From Streptococcus peroris ATCC 700780 (GTDB lineage Bacteria; Bacillota; Bacilli; Lactobacillales; Streptococcaceae), in the NCBI RefSeq assembly GCF_000187585.1, contig NZ_GL732463.1, forward strand, positions 1,488,944-1,552,943: a stretch of DNA of 64,000 bases, given 5' to 3'. Every line of letters starts with the position of its first letter. Positions within the stretch are counted from its first letter, which is position 1. A program made the translations under genes and the position numbers. The notes beneath the pieces are model-generated. The model was not told the origin of the DNA. It saw nothing but the letters and a program-made list of their open reading frames with translations, and ran no database searches. Of the stretch, positions 57,948 through 64,000 are shown in pieces.

Positions 57948-58787
57948 ATGCAATCTACACAAAAGAAACCTTTAACAGCTTTCACTGTTATTTCTACAAT
58001 ACTCTTACTCTTGTTGACCGTACTGTTTATCTTTCCATTCTACTGGATCGTGACAGGGGCTTTCAAATCACAACCTGATACGATTGTTATTCCTCCACAG
58101 TGGTTCCCTAAAATGCCAACTATGGAGAACTTCCAACAGTTGATGGTACAAAACCCAGCCTTGCAATGGATGTGGAATTCAGTCTTCATCTCTTTAGTAA
58201 CTATGTTTTTAGTTTGTATAACCTCTTCACTTGCAGGTTATGTATTGGCTAAAAAACGTTTCTATGGACAACGTATTCTTTTTGCAATCTTTATCGCAGC
58301 CATGGCACTTCCAAAACAAGTTGTCCTTGTGCCATTGGTACGTATTGTTAACTTCATGGGAATCCATGATACTCTTTGGGCAGTTATCTTGCCTTTGATT
58401 GGATGGCCATTTGGGGTCTTCCTTATGAAACAGTTCAGTGAAAACATTCCTACAGAATTGCTTGAATCTGCTAAAATCGATGGATGTGGTGAGATTCGTA
58501 CCTTCTGGAGCGTAGCCTTCCCAATCGTGAAGCCAGGATTTGCAGCACTTGCAATCTTTACCTTCATCAATACATGGAATGACTACTTCATGCAATTGGT
58601 AATGTTGACATCTCGTAACAACTTGACTATCTCACTCGGGGTTGCAACTATGCAGGCCGAGATGGCAACTAACTACGGTTTGATTATGGCGGGGGCTGCT
58701 CTTGCAGCTGTGCCAATCGTAACAGTCTTCCTTGTCTTCCAAAAATCCTTCACTCAAGGTATTACTATGGGAGCTGTTAAAGGATAA
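57948..58787 (+). CDS. satC: Sialic acid ABC transporter permease
   Basis: A 279-residue CUT1-type permease, partner of SatB. It has the conserved GAFKSQPDTIVIPPQWFPKMPTMENFQQLM loop after the first helix, the EAA loop LLESAKIDGCGEIRTFWSVAFPIVKP, and QKSFTQGITMGAVKG at the C-terminus. AAAGGAGACAGCT precedes the ATG, 15 bp after satB. Confidence 0.93.
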   Translation: MQSTQKKPLTAFTVISTILLLLLTVLFIFPFYWIVTGAFKSQPDTIVIPPQWFPKMPTMENFQQLMVQNPALQWMWNSVFISLVTMFLVCITSSLAGYVLAKKRFYGQRILFAIFIAAMALPKQVVLVPLVRIVNFMGIHDTLWAVILPLIGWPFGVFLMKQFSENIPTELLESAKIDGCGEIRTFWSVAFPIVKPGFAALAIFTFINTWNDYFMQLVMLTSRNNLTISLGVATMQAEMATNYGLIMAGAALAAVPIVTVFLVFQKSFTQGITMGAVKG

Positions 58788-58864
58788 TACTCTGCGAAAA
58801 TTGAATCTCGTACAATCTGTTTATCAGTATACAGAAATATATTTGATAGACTAAGAATATAGGA

Positions 58865-58927
58865 TTATAAGTGTCTGCAAAATGGAGAGTATTTCTTACT
58901 CTGTGAAGTTTTGTTAGACACTTATAA
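58865..58927. repeat. Inverted-repeat element, 63 bp
   Basis: TTATAAGTGTCT at 58865-58876 pairs with AGACACTTATAA at 58916-58927 (12-bp perfect arms). Nested inside are AGAGTA 58886-58891 and TACTCT 58897-58902. Could be a decayed small mobile repeat or a processing hairpin. Confidence 0.7.
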
Positions 58928-58985
58928 ACTTAATTTTTGACTTTTTAGATACTATTTAGAATAGTTATTTCCCGGTATAGGGGTA

Positions 58986-59016
58986 TCCAAGATAAATATG
59001 TTGAACTAATCTTGGA
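58986..59016. repeat. Hairpin upstream of yhcH
   Basis: TCCAAGAT at 58986-58993 and ATCTTGGA at 59009-59016 form an 8-bp perfect inverted repeat with a 15-nt loop; a short T-rich stretch follows (GGAATTTTTG), so it may be a weak terminator. Confidence 0.55.
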
Positions 59017-59116
59017 CGGAATTTTTGAAGAAAGTTGTTCAATCTGCACTATTTAAGGGAAATTGTCAAAAGTTAAATCGAATTGAAAATAAGCATCAGA
59101 AGCGAAGGAAATGACT

Positions 59117-59569
59117 ATGATTTTTGATGATTTAAAAAACATTGCTTTTTACAAAGGCATTCATCCCAATCTAGACAAGGCCATTGATTATCTCTATGAG
59201 CATCGTAAAGATACCTTTGAATTGGGTAAATACGAAATTGATGGGGATAAGGTCTTTCTAGTTGTGCAAGAAAATGTTCTCAACCAAGAAGAAAATGATC
59301 GCTTTGAGCATCATAAAAACTATGCAGATTTGCATTTGTTGGTTGAGGGACATGAATATTCTAGTTACGGTTCTCGTGTAAAAGACGAGGCTGTAGCCTT
59401 TGATGAAGCCAGTGATATCGGCTTTGTTCATTGCCATGAACAATACCCACTCTTGTTGGGATATCACAATTTTGCAGTCTTTTTCCCAGGTGAACCACAT
59501 CAACCTAACGGTTATGCGGGCATGGAAGAAAAAGTTCGCAAATATTTATTTAAAATTTTAATTGATTAG
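59117..59569 (+). CDS. YhcH/YjgK/YiaL-family protein
   Basis: A 150-residue cupin-like protein of the YhcH family. It contains NYADLHLLVEGHEYSSYGS, FVHCHEQYPLLLGYHNFAVFFPGEPHQPNG and a C-terminal VRKYLFKILID; the histidines and glutamate (E-x-H-x-P...H) fit the metal site. Members occur in sialic acid loci and may act on sialic acid forms, for example anomer interconversion, though the reaction is not firmly established. The ATG at 59117 is eight bases from GAAGGA; an ATG two codons earlier is too close. Confidence 0.9.
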   Translation: MIFDDLKNIAFYKGIHPNLDKAIDYLYEHRKDTFELGKYEIDGDKVFLVVQENVLNQEENDRFEHHKNYADLHLLVEGHEYSSYGSRVKDEAVAFDEASDIGFVHCHEQYPLLLGYHNFAVFFPGEPHQPNGYAGMEEKVRKYLFKILID

Positions 59570-59588
59570 TCAGATAGGAGAACAAACA

Positions 59589-60239
59589 ATGGCACATAAA
59601 GGATCTAGATTGATAAAAGCGGCATTCGATACAGATAATTTTCTCATGCGTTTTAGTGAGAAAGTCCTAGATATTGTGACTGCTAATCTACTTTTTGTGG
59701 TGTCTTGTTTGCCTATTGTGACGATTGGAGTAGCTAAAATCAGTCTCTATCAGACAATCTTCGAAGTTAAGAGCAGTCGTCGTGTTCCGGTTTTTAAAAC
59801 TTATATGAGAGCCTTTAAGCAAAATTTGAAATTGGGTCTTCAGCTAGGTTTATTAGAACTAGGAATCTTTCTGATTAGTGTCGTTGACCTGTCTCTATTT
59901 TGGGGACAAACGGGCCTAGGCTTCCAGCTTATTAAAGCTATTTGCTTAGGAATTCTGATATTTTTAACTCTAGTTATGTTGGCTAGTTATCCAATTGCGG
60001 CACGCTACGACTTAACTTGGAAAGAAGTGCTCCAAAAGGGCTTGCTCTTGGTCAGCTTTAATTTCGTGTGGTTCTTCTTGATGCTTGCGATTATTTTATT
60101 AATCATTATGCTCCTCTATCTATCAGGCTTTACGCTCGTACTTGGTGGGTCAGCATTTCTACTCTTTGGTTTTGGTCTACTTGCCTTTTTCCAAGCTGGA
60201 TTAATGGAAAAATTGTTTGCTAAGTATCAAGCAGATTGA
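59589..60239 (+). CDS. DUF624 (YesL-type) membrane protein
   Basis: A 216-residue protein with about five membrane helices. The N-terminus MAHKGSRLIKAAFDTDNFLMRFSEKVLDIVTANLLFVVSCLPIVTIGVAKISLY, including SCLPIVTIG, is typical of DUF624/YesL proteins found beside carbohydrate ABC transporters. Its role is unknown; it may assist transporter assembly or sensing. AGGAG eight bases upstream sets the start at 59589. It is the last gene before the lyase promoter. Confidence 0.85.
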   Translation: MAHKGSRLIKAAFDTDNFLMRFSEKVLDIVTANLLFVVSCLPIVTIGVAKISLYQTIFEVKSSRRVPVFKTYMRAFKQNLKLGLQLGLLELGIFLISVVDLSLFWGQTGLGFQLIKAICLGILIFLTLVMLASYPIAARYDLTWKEVLQKGLLLVSFNFVWFFLMLAIILLIIMLLYLSGFTLVLGGSAFLLFGFGLLAFFQAGLMEKLFAKYQAD

Positions 60240-60247
60240 AAATGATA

Positions 60248-60301
60248 TGAAACTACTTTCAAACAAGAAAAACTACTCGAGAGGAATAGAAATTAAAATC
60301 T
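60248..60301 (+). promoter_or_regulatory. Operator pair of the lyase-nanK operon (candidate NanR sites)
   Basis: TGAAACTACTTTCA at 60248-60261 is identical to the core upstream of nanE. A weak copy, AGAAATTAAAATCT, starts exactly 40 bp later at 60288. The first copy ends 79 bp before the -10 at 60341. Confidence 0.65.
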
Positions 60302-60316
60302 AAGTGACTCGGATGT

Positions 60317-60346
60317 ATTGAAAGCGCTTTTTACAAGGTGTATACT
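60317..60346 (+). promoter_or_regulatory. Lyase-nanK promoter overlapped by cre
   Basis: TTGAAA at 60318-60323, a 17-bp spacer and TATACT at 60341-60346. The -35 is part of ATTGAAAGCGCTTTTT (60317-60332), a near-consensus cre site, the same layout as at nanE. Confidence 0.82.
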
Positions 60347-60404
60347 AATAATAGTAAAAAATCATCTGCCCAGTGCAGAAATAAAGATAACTTAGGAGAA
60401 ATCT

Positions 60405-61322
60405 ATGTCAGATTTAAAAAAATATGAAGGTGTCATTCCCGCCTTCTACGCATGTTATGATGATGAAGGTGAAGTAAGCCCAGAACGTATTCGTGCCTTG
60501 GTGCAATACTTTGTTGATAAAGGGGTTCAAGGACTTTACGTAAATGGTTCTTCAGGTGAATGTATCTACCAAAGTGTAGCAGACCGCAAATTGATCTTGG
60601 AAGAAGTCATGGCCGTTGCTAAAGGTAAATTGACCATCATTGCTCACGTGGCTTGCAACAATACTAAAGACAGTATTGAACTTGCTCGTCATGCAGAAAG
60701 CTTGGGAGTTGATGCTATTGCAACAATTCCACCAATTTACTTCCGTTTGCCTGAGTACTCAGTAGCCAAATACTGGAACGATATCAGTGCAGCAGCACCA
60801 AACACAGACTACGTTATCTATAACATTCCTCAATTGGCAGGTGTTGCTTTGACTCCAAGTCTTTACACAGAAATGTTGAAGAACCCACGTGTTATCGGTG
60901 TTAAAAATTCTTCAATGCCAGTTCAAGATATCCAAACTTTTGTTAGTCTTGGTGGTGATGATCATATCGTCTTTAACGGTCCAGACGAACAATTCCTAGG
61001 CGGACGTCTCATGGGTGCAAAAGCTGGTATCGGTGGTACTTATGGTGCTATGCCAGAACTCTTCTTGAAACTCAACCAATTGATTGCAGACAAAGACCTA
61101 GAAACAGCGCGTGAATTGCAATACGCAATCAACGCTATCATTGGTAAATTGACCGCGGCACATGGAAACATGTACGGTGTTATCAAAGAAGTCTTGAAAA
61201 TCAATGAAGGACTTAATATCGGATCAGTTCGTTCTCCGCTTACACCAGTGACCGAAGAAGATCGTCCAGTTGTTGAAGCAGCTGCGGCATTGATTCGTGA
61301 AACTAAGGAGCGTTTCCTCTAA
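60405..61322 (+). CDS. nanL: N-acetylneuraminate lyase
   Basis: A 305-residue class I aldolase of the DapA/NAL family that splits Neu5Ac into ManNAc and pyruvate. The pyruvate-binding GSSGEC lies near residue 47, the catalytic tyrosine in YVIYNIPQLAGVAL near 138, and the Schiff-base lysine in VIGVKNSS near 166. FNGPDEQFLGGRLMGAKAGIGGTYGAMPE supports NAL over DapA. It heads an operon with nanK. In enteric bacteria the same enzyme is called NanA, a symbol used here for the sialidase. Confidence 0.95.
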   Translation: MSDLKKYEGVIPAFYACYDDEGEVSPERIRALVQYFVDKGVQGLYVNGSSGECIYQSVADRKLILEEVMAVAKGKLTIIAHVACNNTKDSIELARHAESLGVDAIATIPPIYFRLPEYSVAKYWNDISAAAPNTDYVIYNIPQLAGVALTPSLYTEMLKNPRVIGVKNSSMPVQDIQTFVSLGGDDHIVFNGPDEQFLGGRLMGAKAGIGGTYGAMPELFLKLNQLIADKDLETARELQYAINAIIGKLTAAHGNMYGVIKEVLKINEGLNIGSVRSPLTPVTEEDRPVVEAAAALIRETKERFL

Positions 61323-61337
61323 TCAACAGGAGGCTTT

Positions 61338-62222
61338 ATGACTAATTACGTTGCAATTGATATTGGCGGAACTAATATCAAATATGGTTTGATTGACCAA
61401 GATGGACAACTTGTAGAGTCTCACGAGGTAGCGACTGAGGCTCATAAGGGCGGTCCACATATCTTACAGAAAACAAAAGATATTGTAGCTAGCTACCTAG
61501 AAAAAGGACCTGTGTCAGGTGTGGCTATTTCCTCAGCGGGAATGGTTGATCCTGATAAGGGTGAGATTTTCTATGCAGGCCCACAAATACCAAACTATGC
61601 AGGAACTCAATTTAAAAAAGAAATTGAACGTGCCTTTGACATTCCTTGTGAGATTGAAAATGATGTTAACTGCGCAGGACTTGCAGAAGCAGTATCTGGA
61701 TCAGGGAAGGGAGCAAGTATCACCCTTTGCTTGACGATTGGGACAGGTATTGGTGGTTGCTTAATCGTTGACAACCAAGTTTTCCATGGATTTAGCAATT
61801 CTGCCTGTGAAGTTGGTTATATGCATATGCAAGATGGCGCTTTCCAAGATTTGGCGTCTACAACAGCACTTGTCAAGTATGTTGCTGAAGCACACGGTGA
61901 TGAAGTTGATCAGTGGAACGGTCGCAGAATTTTCAAAGAAGCTACTGAAGGCAATAAACTTTGCATGGAGGGAATTGACCGCATGGTTGATTACCTTGGG
62001 AAAGGTCTCGCTAATATTTGTTATGTTGCCAATCCAGAAGTTGTCATCCTAGGTGGTGGTATTATGGGACAGGAAGCTATTTTGAAACCTAAGATTCGTA
62101 AGGCTTTGAAAGATGCACTTGTTCCAAGTTTAGCGGAAAAAACTCGACTTGAGTTTGCCCATCATCAGAATACTGCTGGTATGCTGGGTGCTTATTATCA
62201 CTTTAAAACAAAACAATCCTAA
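61338..62222 (+). CDS. nanK: ROK-family kinase, probable N-acetylmannosamine kinase
   Basis: A 294-residue sugar kinase: AIDIGGTNIKYGLIDQDG (ATP phosphate loop), ENDVNCAGLAEAVSGSGKG with the catalytic Asp, LTIGTGIGGCLIVDNQVFHG and NPEVVILGGGIMGQ. The cysteine cluster that binds zinc in many ROK proteins is not seen. Coupling to the lyase gene (15-bp gap, AGGAGGC site) suggests it phosphorylates ManNAc to ManNAc-6-P for NanE. Its stop codon lies inside the stem of the terminator shared with nanR. Confidence 0.9.
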   Translation: MTNYVAIDIGGTNIKYGLIDQDGQLVESHEVATEAHKGGPHILQKTKDIVASYLEKGPVSGVAISSAGMVDPDKGEIFYAGPQIPNYAGTQFKKEIERAFDIPCEIENDVNCAGLAEAVSGSGKGASITLCLTIGTGIGGCLIVDNQVFHGFSNSACEVGYMHMQDGAFQDLASTTALVKYVAEAHGDEVDQWNGRRIFKEATEGNKLCMEGIDRMVDYLGKGLANICYVANPEVVILGGGIMGQEAILKPKIRKALKDALVPSLAEKTRLEFAHHQNTAGMLGAYYHFKTKQS

Positions 62223-62247
62223 ATTGGCTTTGCCAATTTAGGATTTT
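62215..62247. terminator. Bidirectional terminator containing both stop codons
   Basis: AATCCTAAATTGGC, a TTT loop and GCCAATTTAGGATT form a 14-bp perfect stem. The nanK stop (62220-62222) lies in the left arm and the nanR stop (62240-62238, minus strand) in the right arm. Confidence 0.9.
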
Positions 62248-63089
62248 CCATTTCTACGATTTCTACGATAACCATTTAATTTTTTATTTTCCCAATAGCT
62301 GTTAAAGATTTTTTCCTTGCTTTCGCGATCGATTTCTAGGAAATAAGCATAGAGCAAATCCACTAAAATGAGCATCGGTAGTTGAGCAGAGATTCGTTGG
62401 ATATAAGAGGCTTGTTTTTGCATCGCTACTAATACTGTCTCTGTAAATTCTTGGGTATCTTTATTGGGAGAACTTGTAAAGAGAACTGTCTTAGCCCCCA
62501 TATCCTGAGCATCTAATAGGCTATCAATGATAGATGGTGTTGTACCTGAGAGGGAAAACCCAAAGACTAAACATTTTTCGTCAATGATGCTAGTTGTCCA
62601 GGCAAAACCGTCTGGATCTGTTAAAGCTTCACAGACTACGCCTAATCTCATGAAGCGTAACTTCATCTCTCGTGCAACCAAACCAGAGCTTCCAGTTCCA
62701 AAAAAATACACACGTTCGGATTGGTCAATCATCTGAGCTATGCGTTCCAATTGTTCCTCATCAATCAATTCTTGAGAAATCTCTCGAAGGTTTGCATAAC
62801 TTCTGAGAACTCTTTGGGTCAAAGGATTCATATCCTGTTGAGGAGTGGTAAGAGTGTCTTTTTGTTGTTGGTATTTAAAAATGAACTCTCGGTAACCTTT
62901 AAAACCACATTTCTTGGCAAAACGAGTGAGCGCCGCCTGAGAAATATGAAGTTTTTGAGTAACTTGTTGAGAAGATAAATCATCATTTATGGTATCTGCC
63001 TGCAGAAAATAGCGGGCAATTTCTTGCTCTAAATCGGTCATTTCTTCAAAGTGAAGGTCGATAATCGTAGAGATATCTTGCTTATTCAT
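62238..63089 (-). CDS. nanR: RpiR-family regulator of the sialic acid locus
   Basis: A 283-residue regulator with an N-terminal RpiR HTH (YFLQADTINDDLSSQQVTQKLHISQAALTRFAKKCGFKGYREFIF) and a C-terminal SIS sugar-phosphate domain (ERVYFFGTGSSGLVAREMKLRFMRLG ... LVFGFSLSGTTPSIIDSLLDAQDMGAKTVLFTSSP). The ligand is probably a phosphorylated sialic acid intermediate such as ManNAc-6-P. The start at 63089 has AAAAGGAGTCCC upstream; the long frame extending to 63242 has no ribosome site. It is convergent with nanK and corresponds to the pneumococcal NanR position. It is the best candidate to bind the shared operators. Confidence 0.92.
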   Translation of the reverse strand: MNKQDISTIIDLHFEEMTDLEQEIARYFLQADTINDDLSSQQVTQKLHISQAALTRFAKKCGFKGYREFIFKYQQQKDTLTTPQQDMNPLTQRVLRSYANLREISQELIDEEQLERIAQMIDQSERVYFFGTGSSGLVAREMKLRFMRLGVVCEALTDPDGFAWTTSIIDEKCLVFGFSLSGTTPSIIDSLLDAQDMGAKTVLFTSSPNKDTQEFTETVLVAMQKQASYIQRISAQLPMLILVDLLYAYFLEIDRESKEKIFNSYWENKKLNGYRRNRRNGKS

Positions 63090-63143
63090 GGGACTCCTTT
63101 TATAGCCATTTGCCAGAATTTCCTTTGTAAAACTGACAAATAA

Positions 63144-63165
63144 AATAGCGCTTACTCCTATTATA
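63144..63165 (-). promoter_or_regulatory. nanR promoter with cre-like site
   Basis: Minus strand: TATAAT at 63165-63160 preceded by TGA (extended -10). GTAAGCGCTATT at 63155-63144, resembling the centre of a cre site, covers the predicted start of transcription. Confidence 0.6.
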
Positions 63166-63212
63166 TCATAGAAACTAAATTTTGTGCCAAAAAGGAAAAG
63201 TCTTTTCTTTTT

Positions 63213-63243
63213 CCATAATTTTCTCCCTAAATTATGGTACAAT
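63213..63243 (+). promoter_or_regulatory. pbp2B promoter with inverted repeat
   Basis: TGG followed by TACAAT at 63238-63243 is an extended -10. CCATAATTT at 63213-63221 and AAATTATGG at 63229-63237 form a 9-bp perfect inverted repeat spanning the -35 region and the TGG. It may bind a regulator; none is known to me. Confidence 0.6.
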
Positions 63244-63281
63244 GAAAAGTAAGATTTTGATTAGAAACGAGATTGATGTGT

Positions 63282-64000
63282 ATGAGAAAATTCAATAGCC
63301 ATTCGATACCGATACGGCTTAATTTATTATTCGCAATCGTCATTTTGCTCTTTTTAGCAATTATTGGCCGCTTGCTCTATATGCAAGTTCTTCATAAGGA
63401 TTTCTACGAAAATAAACTAGCCTCTGCTAGTCAAACTCGAGTGACCATGGGTTCTGCTCGTGGAGAAATTTATGATGCAGCAGGAAAACCTTTAGTCCAA
63501 AATACTGTTAAGCAAGTCGTTTCTTTCACACGCAGTAACAAGATGACTGCCGCTGATTTAAAGGACATTTCTACTAAATTGTTGAACTATGTCACAGTCA
63601 CTTCTCCCGAGGTGACAGACAGACAAATGGCGGATTACTACCTAGCAGATGCTGAAGTTTATAAGAAAACAGTCGAGGCTCTTCCAAAAGATAAACGGTA
63701 TGATTCAGACGGTAATAAATTTTCAGAATCTGAACTTTATAACAATGCGGTCGATAGTGTCCCAACAAGTCAACTAAACTATACAGAGGATGAAAAGAAA
63801 GAAATCTATCTTTTTAGTCAGTTAAATGCTGTTGGAAACTTTGCGACAGGAACCATTGCGACAGATCCTCTAAATGATTCTCAGGTGGCTGTTATTGCCT
63901 CTATTTCAAAGGAGATGCCTGGCATTAGTATTTCTACTTCTTGGGATCGAAAGATTTTGGAAACTTCCCTTTCTTCTATAGTAGGGAGTGTATCCAGTGA
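63282..64000 (+). CDS. pbp2B: Penicillin-binding protein 2B (partial, 5' end)
   Basis: The first 239 residues of a class B PBP, the peptidoglycan transpeptidase for peripheral synthesis and a beta-lactam target. MRKFNSHSIPIRLNLLFAIVILLFLAIIGRLLYMQVLHKDFYENKLASASQTRVTMGSARGEIYDAAGKPLVQN has a short cytoplasmic tail, one membrane helix (about 14-32), and the N-terminal dimerisation domain motif RGEIYD. The segment closely resembles pneumococcal PBP2b. The catalytic domain lies beyond the window. An ATG two codons upstream (63276) is also possible. Confidence 0.95.
   Translation, partial: MRKFNSHSIPIRLNLLFAIVILLFLAIIGRLLYMQVLHKDFYENKLASASQTRVTMGSARGEIYDAAGKPLVQNTVKQVVSFTRSNKMTAADLKDISTKLLNYVTVTSPEVTDRQMADYYLADAEVYKKTVEALPKDKRYDSDGNKFSESELYNNAVDSVPTSQLNYTEDEKKEIYLFSQLNAVGNFATGTIATDPLNDSQVAVIASISKEMPGISISTSWDRKILETSLSSIVGSVSS

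Larger units (their letters stand above)
58788..59110. other. Gene-free gap between satC and yhcH
   Basis: No coding sequence is seen in these 323 bp. The gap holds two inverted repeats, listed separately at 58865-58927 and 58986-59016. Its first 20 bases (ATACTCTGCGAAAATTG) loosely resemble the start of pneumococcal BOX-A. No convincing promoter for the downstream genes was found, so they may be transcribed by read-through. Confidence 0.5.

Noticed and set aside
58789..58812. Resemblance to the start of a pneumococcal BOX-A element
   Set aside because: Only about the first 17 bases match loosely (ATACTCTxCGAAAAT) and no boxB or boxC pattern follows.
59029..59080. Degenerate copy of the sialic acid operator upstream of yhcH
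   Set aside because: AGAAAGTTGTTCAA matches only partly, the second copy is not at 40 bp, and a -10 at the usual distance would fall after the yhcH start.
63090..63242. N-terminal extension of the RpiR regulator
   Set aside because: The extra 51 codons have no ribosome site, are unlike the family and span the promoter; the ATG at 63089 follows a strong AAAAGGAG.

Overview
This window looks like chromosome from a mitis-group Streptococcus (S. pneumoniae / S. mitis / S. oralis relatives). Supporting features are the Gram-positive replication genes polC, dnaB and dnaI, the nrdR-dnaB-dnaI-nitroreductase-der order, tandem DAHP synthase genes after secA, a YSIRK-type surface sialidase, a pneumococcal-type sialic acid locus, and pbp2B at the right edge. 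Species-level assignment is not possible by eye.

Layout. 1-7000: an intergenic palindromic element, fusA and polC. 7000-9700: an AT-rich accessory segment with an Rgg-type regulator facing an ABC exporter. 9700-14100: a RelB/YafQ toxin-antitoxin pair, a 50-residue protein, pepS, a small membrane protein, a LysR regulator with an apparently leaderless mRNA, and queA. 14150-17300: small membrane proteins of unknown function, gene relics, a tRNA-Lys flanked by what looks like an integrase tail, and a 6S-like RNA. 17560-24000: rarA, DUF3013, NUDIX, GNAT, a second copy of the palindromic element, prmA, rsmE, pepF. 24000-30700: a lipoprotein with a truncated paralogue, an aquaporin, the queuosine operon queCDEF behind a probable preQ1 riboswitch and attenuator, trxA with a DUF4649 gene, a MarR regulator, and lrgAB-like genes. 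30800-34400: a GntR-ABC operon and a separate ABC exporter. 34400-49100: nrdR, dnaB, dnaI, der, a TPM/LemA pair, secA, two DAHP synthases, acpS, alr, recG. 49100-63100: the sialic acid locus. 63200-end: start of pbp2B.

The sialic acid locus is coherent. A secreted sialidase and an acetyl esterase work on host glycans, SatABC imports free sialic acid (its ATPase is not encoded here), and the lyase, ROK kinase and NanE convert it towards GlcNAc-6-P. YhcH and a DUF624 membrane protein are auxiliary, and an RpiR-family regulator (NanR) closes the locus. Four promoters in this locus share a motif close to TGAAACTACTTTCA. A weaker second copy starts exactly 40 bp downstream of it, and the -10 box lies 78-79 bp after the first copy. 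Each unit also has a CcpA cre-like site.

The best candidates for something undescribed are this two-site promoter architecture, the palindromic element at 2-77 and 20379-20466 (a conserved asymmetric internal loop between stems that show compensatory changes), and a 12-bp palindrome shared by the marR and thioredoxin-operon promoters. No CRISPR array, intact prophage or intact insertion sequence was seen.
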